64,000 nt of DNA from CALEUX01 sp964608615 (GTDB taxonomy: Bacteria; Bacteroidota; Bacteroidia; Bacteroidales; Marinilabiliaceae). How positions within the stretch are numbered: position 1 is the stretch's first letter; each line of letters begins with the position of its first letter. The translations under genes were made by a program, and so were the position numbers. This document shows, piece by piece, positions 63,712 to 64,000 of the stretch. The notes beneath the pieces were generated by a model. The model had not been told where the DNA came from. It worked only from the letters and a program-made list of their open reading frames with translations, and did no database searches. The stretch lies in assembly GCA_964608615.1 (NCBI GenBank), contig CAZSQG010000001.1:1-64000 (forward strand), given 5' to 3'.

Positions 63712-64000
63712 AAGCTGTCGAAATAATTGGAATACACCTTAAAAAAGTTGTGTTTTCGCGCCTTTAATACCAAGAGTGTCGTGTTTAAAGCTGCCTTCAC
63801 TGCAATTGGAACACCGCCACCCATTTCGGCCCAATGACCCCCAATATATAAACCTTTTAACGGTGTGGTGTATTTTGAAATGCCCAACATGCTGTTCTTT
63901 TTACCCGGTTTTTGGCCCATAATGGAGCCCTGATGATTTTTTGTGTATCGCCAAAGTGATATTGGAGTTGCTACATTGTATTCAATGAGGTGACTTTGAA
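63708..64000 (-). CDS. FAD-dependent oxidoreductase, CrtI-like (C), C-terminal part only
   Basis: Only the last ~97 residues are in the window; the frame stays open to base 64000. It ends with LYIGGHWAEMGGGVPIAVKA, the C-terminal FAD-binding motif of phytoene desaturase-type flavoproteins, preceded by TPISLWRYTKNHQGSIMG. It is a third family member in the cluster and more diverged from the pair at 41702-44692. Its stop overlaps the DUF5686 start by 4 nt, showing that the operon continues beyond the right edge. Confidence 0.8.
   Translation of the reverse strand, partial: QSHLIEYNVATPISLWRYTKNHQGSIMGQKPGKKNSMLGISKYTTPLKGLYIGGHWAEMGGGVPIAVKAALNTTLLVLKARKHNFFKVYSNYFDSL

Noticed and set aside
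35336..64000. Naming the cluster flexirubin (dialkylresorcinol ester)
   Set aside because: DarA and DarB homologues are not in the window; only the aryl-polyene part can be supported.
1..64000. tRNA, rRNA, CRISPR arrays, integrases or transposases
   Set aside because: I scanned the intergenic regions and protein frames and found none; short non-coding RNAs without clear terminators could be missed.

Overview
The window comes from a draft genome of a member of the Bacteroidetes, probably in or near the Bacteroidales/Marinilabiliales. Three things support this: repeated promoter cores of the form TAnnTTTG (Bacteroidetes -7 element), AT-rich intergenic DNA with few Shine-Dalgarno sites, and family-typical proteins (C-terminally extended S16, HU-SPOR fusion, DUF5686 outer-membrane protein, GT2-DUF2062, MMPL-acyltransferase-methyltransferase fusion). 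The genus is a guess. Two runs of N (16528-16552 and 34924-34933) are scaffold gaps that break the frames of leuA and rpoN; both genes look intact otherwise.

Layout. 1-9.5 kb is mixed housekeeping: the end of lipB, recJ, an EamA transporter, a lipoprotein, rpsP, rimM, a thioesterase, tsaC, dapD and a secreted carboxypeptidase-regulatory-like protein. Between tsaC and dapD lie two diverged copies of a ~105-nt intergenic element.

9.7-22.2 kb is a branched-chain amino acid operon, ilvD-ilvB-ilvN-ilvC-leuA-leuC-leuD-(second isopropylmalate-synthase family gene)-leuB. It is preceded by a 26-codon leader peptide rich in Leu, Ile and Val codons, a strong intrinsic terminator and a competing 9-bp pairing. 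This is a textbook transcription-attenuation architecture. A further terminator separates ilvC from leuA and another follows leuB. No threonine deaminase gene is present, so the second synthase may feed isoleucine synthesis through citramalate.

22.3-35.1 kb holds two TlpA-like lipoproteins without redox cysteines, lpxH, a FabH-like synthase, a GT2 glycosyltransferase, an HU-SPOR membrane protein, transketolase, pdxB, a PAP2-like membrane protein and rpoN.

35.3 kb to the right edge is one long minus-strand block of about 25 tightly packed, often overlapping genes. It encodes an aryl-polyene/flexirubin-type lipid-pigment pathway: a PaaK-like acid-CoA ligase, two ACPs, three ketosynthases with active cysteines, two KAS-fold proteins without one (chain-length-factor type), two hotdog dehydratases, a thioesterase, methyltransferases, lysophospholipid/LpxL-type acyltransferases, FAD-dependent CrtI-like oxidoreductases, an Ntn-type C45 acyltransferase/hydrolase, an MMPL exporter fusion, a LolA-like carrier and a DUF5686 outer-membrane protein. 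Together they look able to build an aryl polyene chain, join it to another lipid and move it to the outer membrane. No ketoreductase, ammonia-lyase or DarA/DarB resorcinol-forming enzyme is inside the window, so the product cannot be named from it; the cluster continues past base 64000. A NapH-like polyferredoxin, an alpha/beta hydrolase and the C45 enzyme at its distal end are the least explained members. No tRNA, rRNA, CRISPR array or transposase gene was seen.
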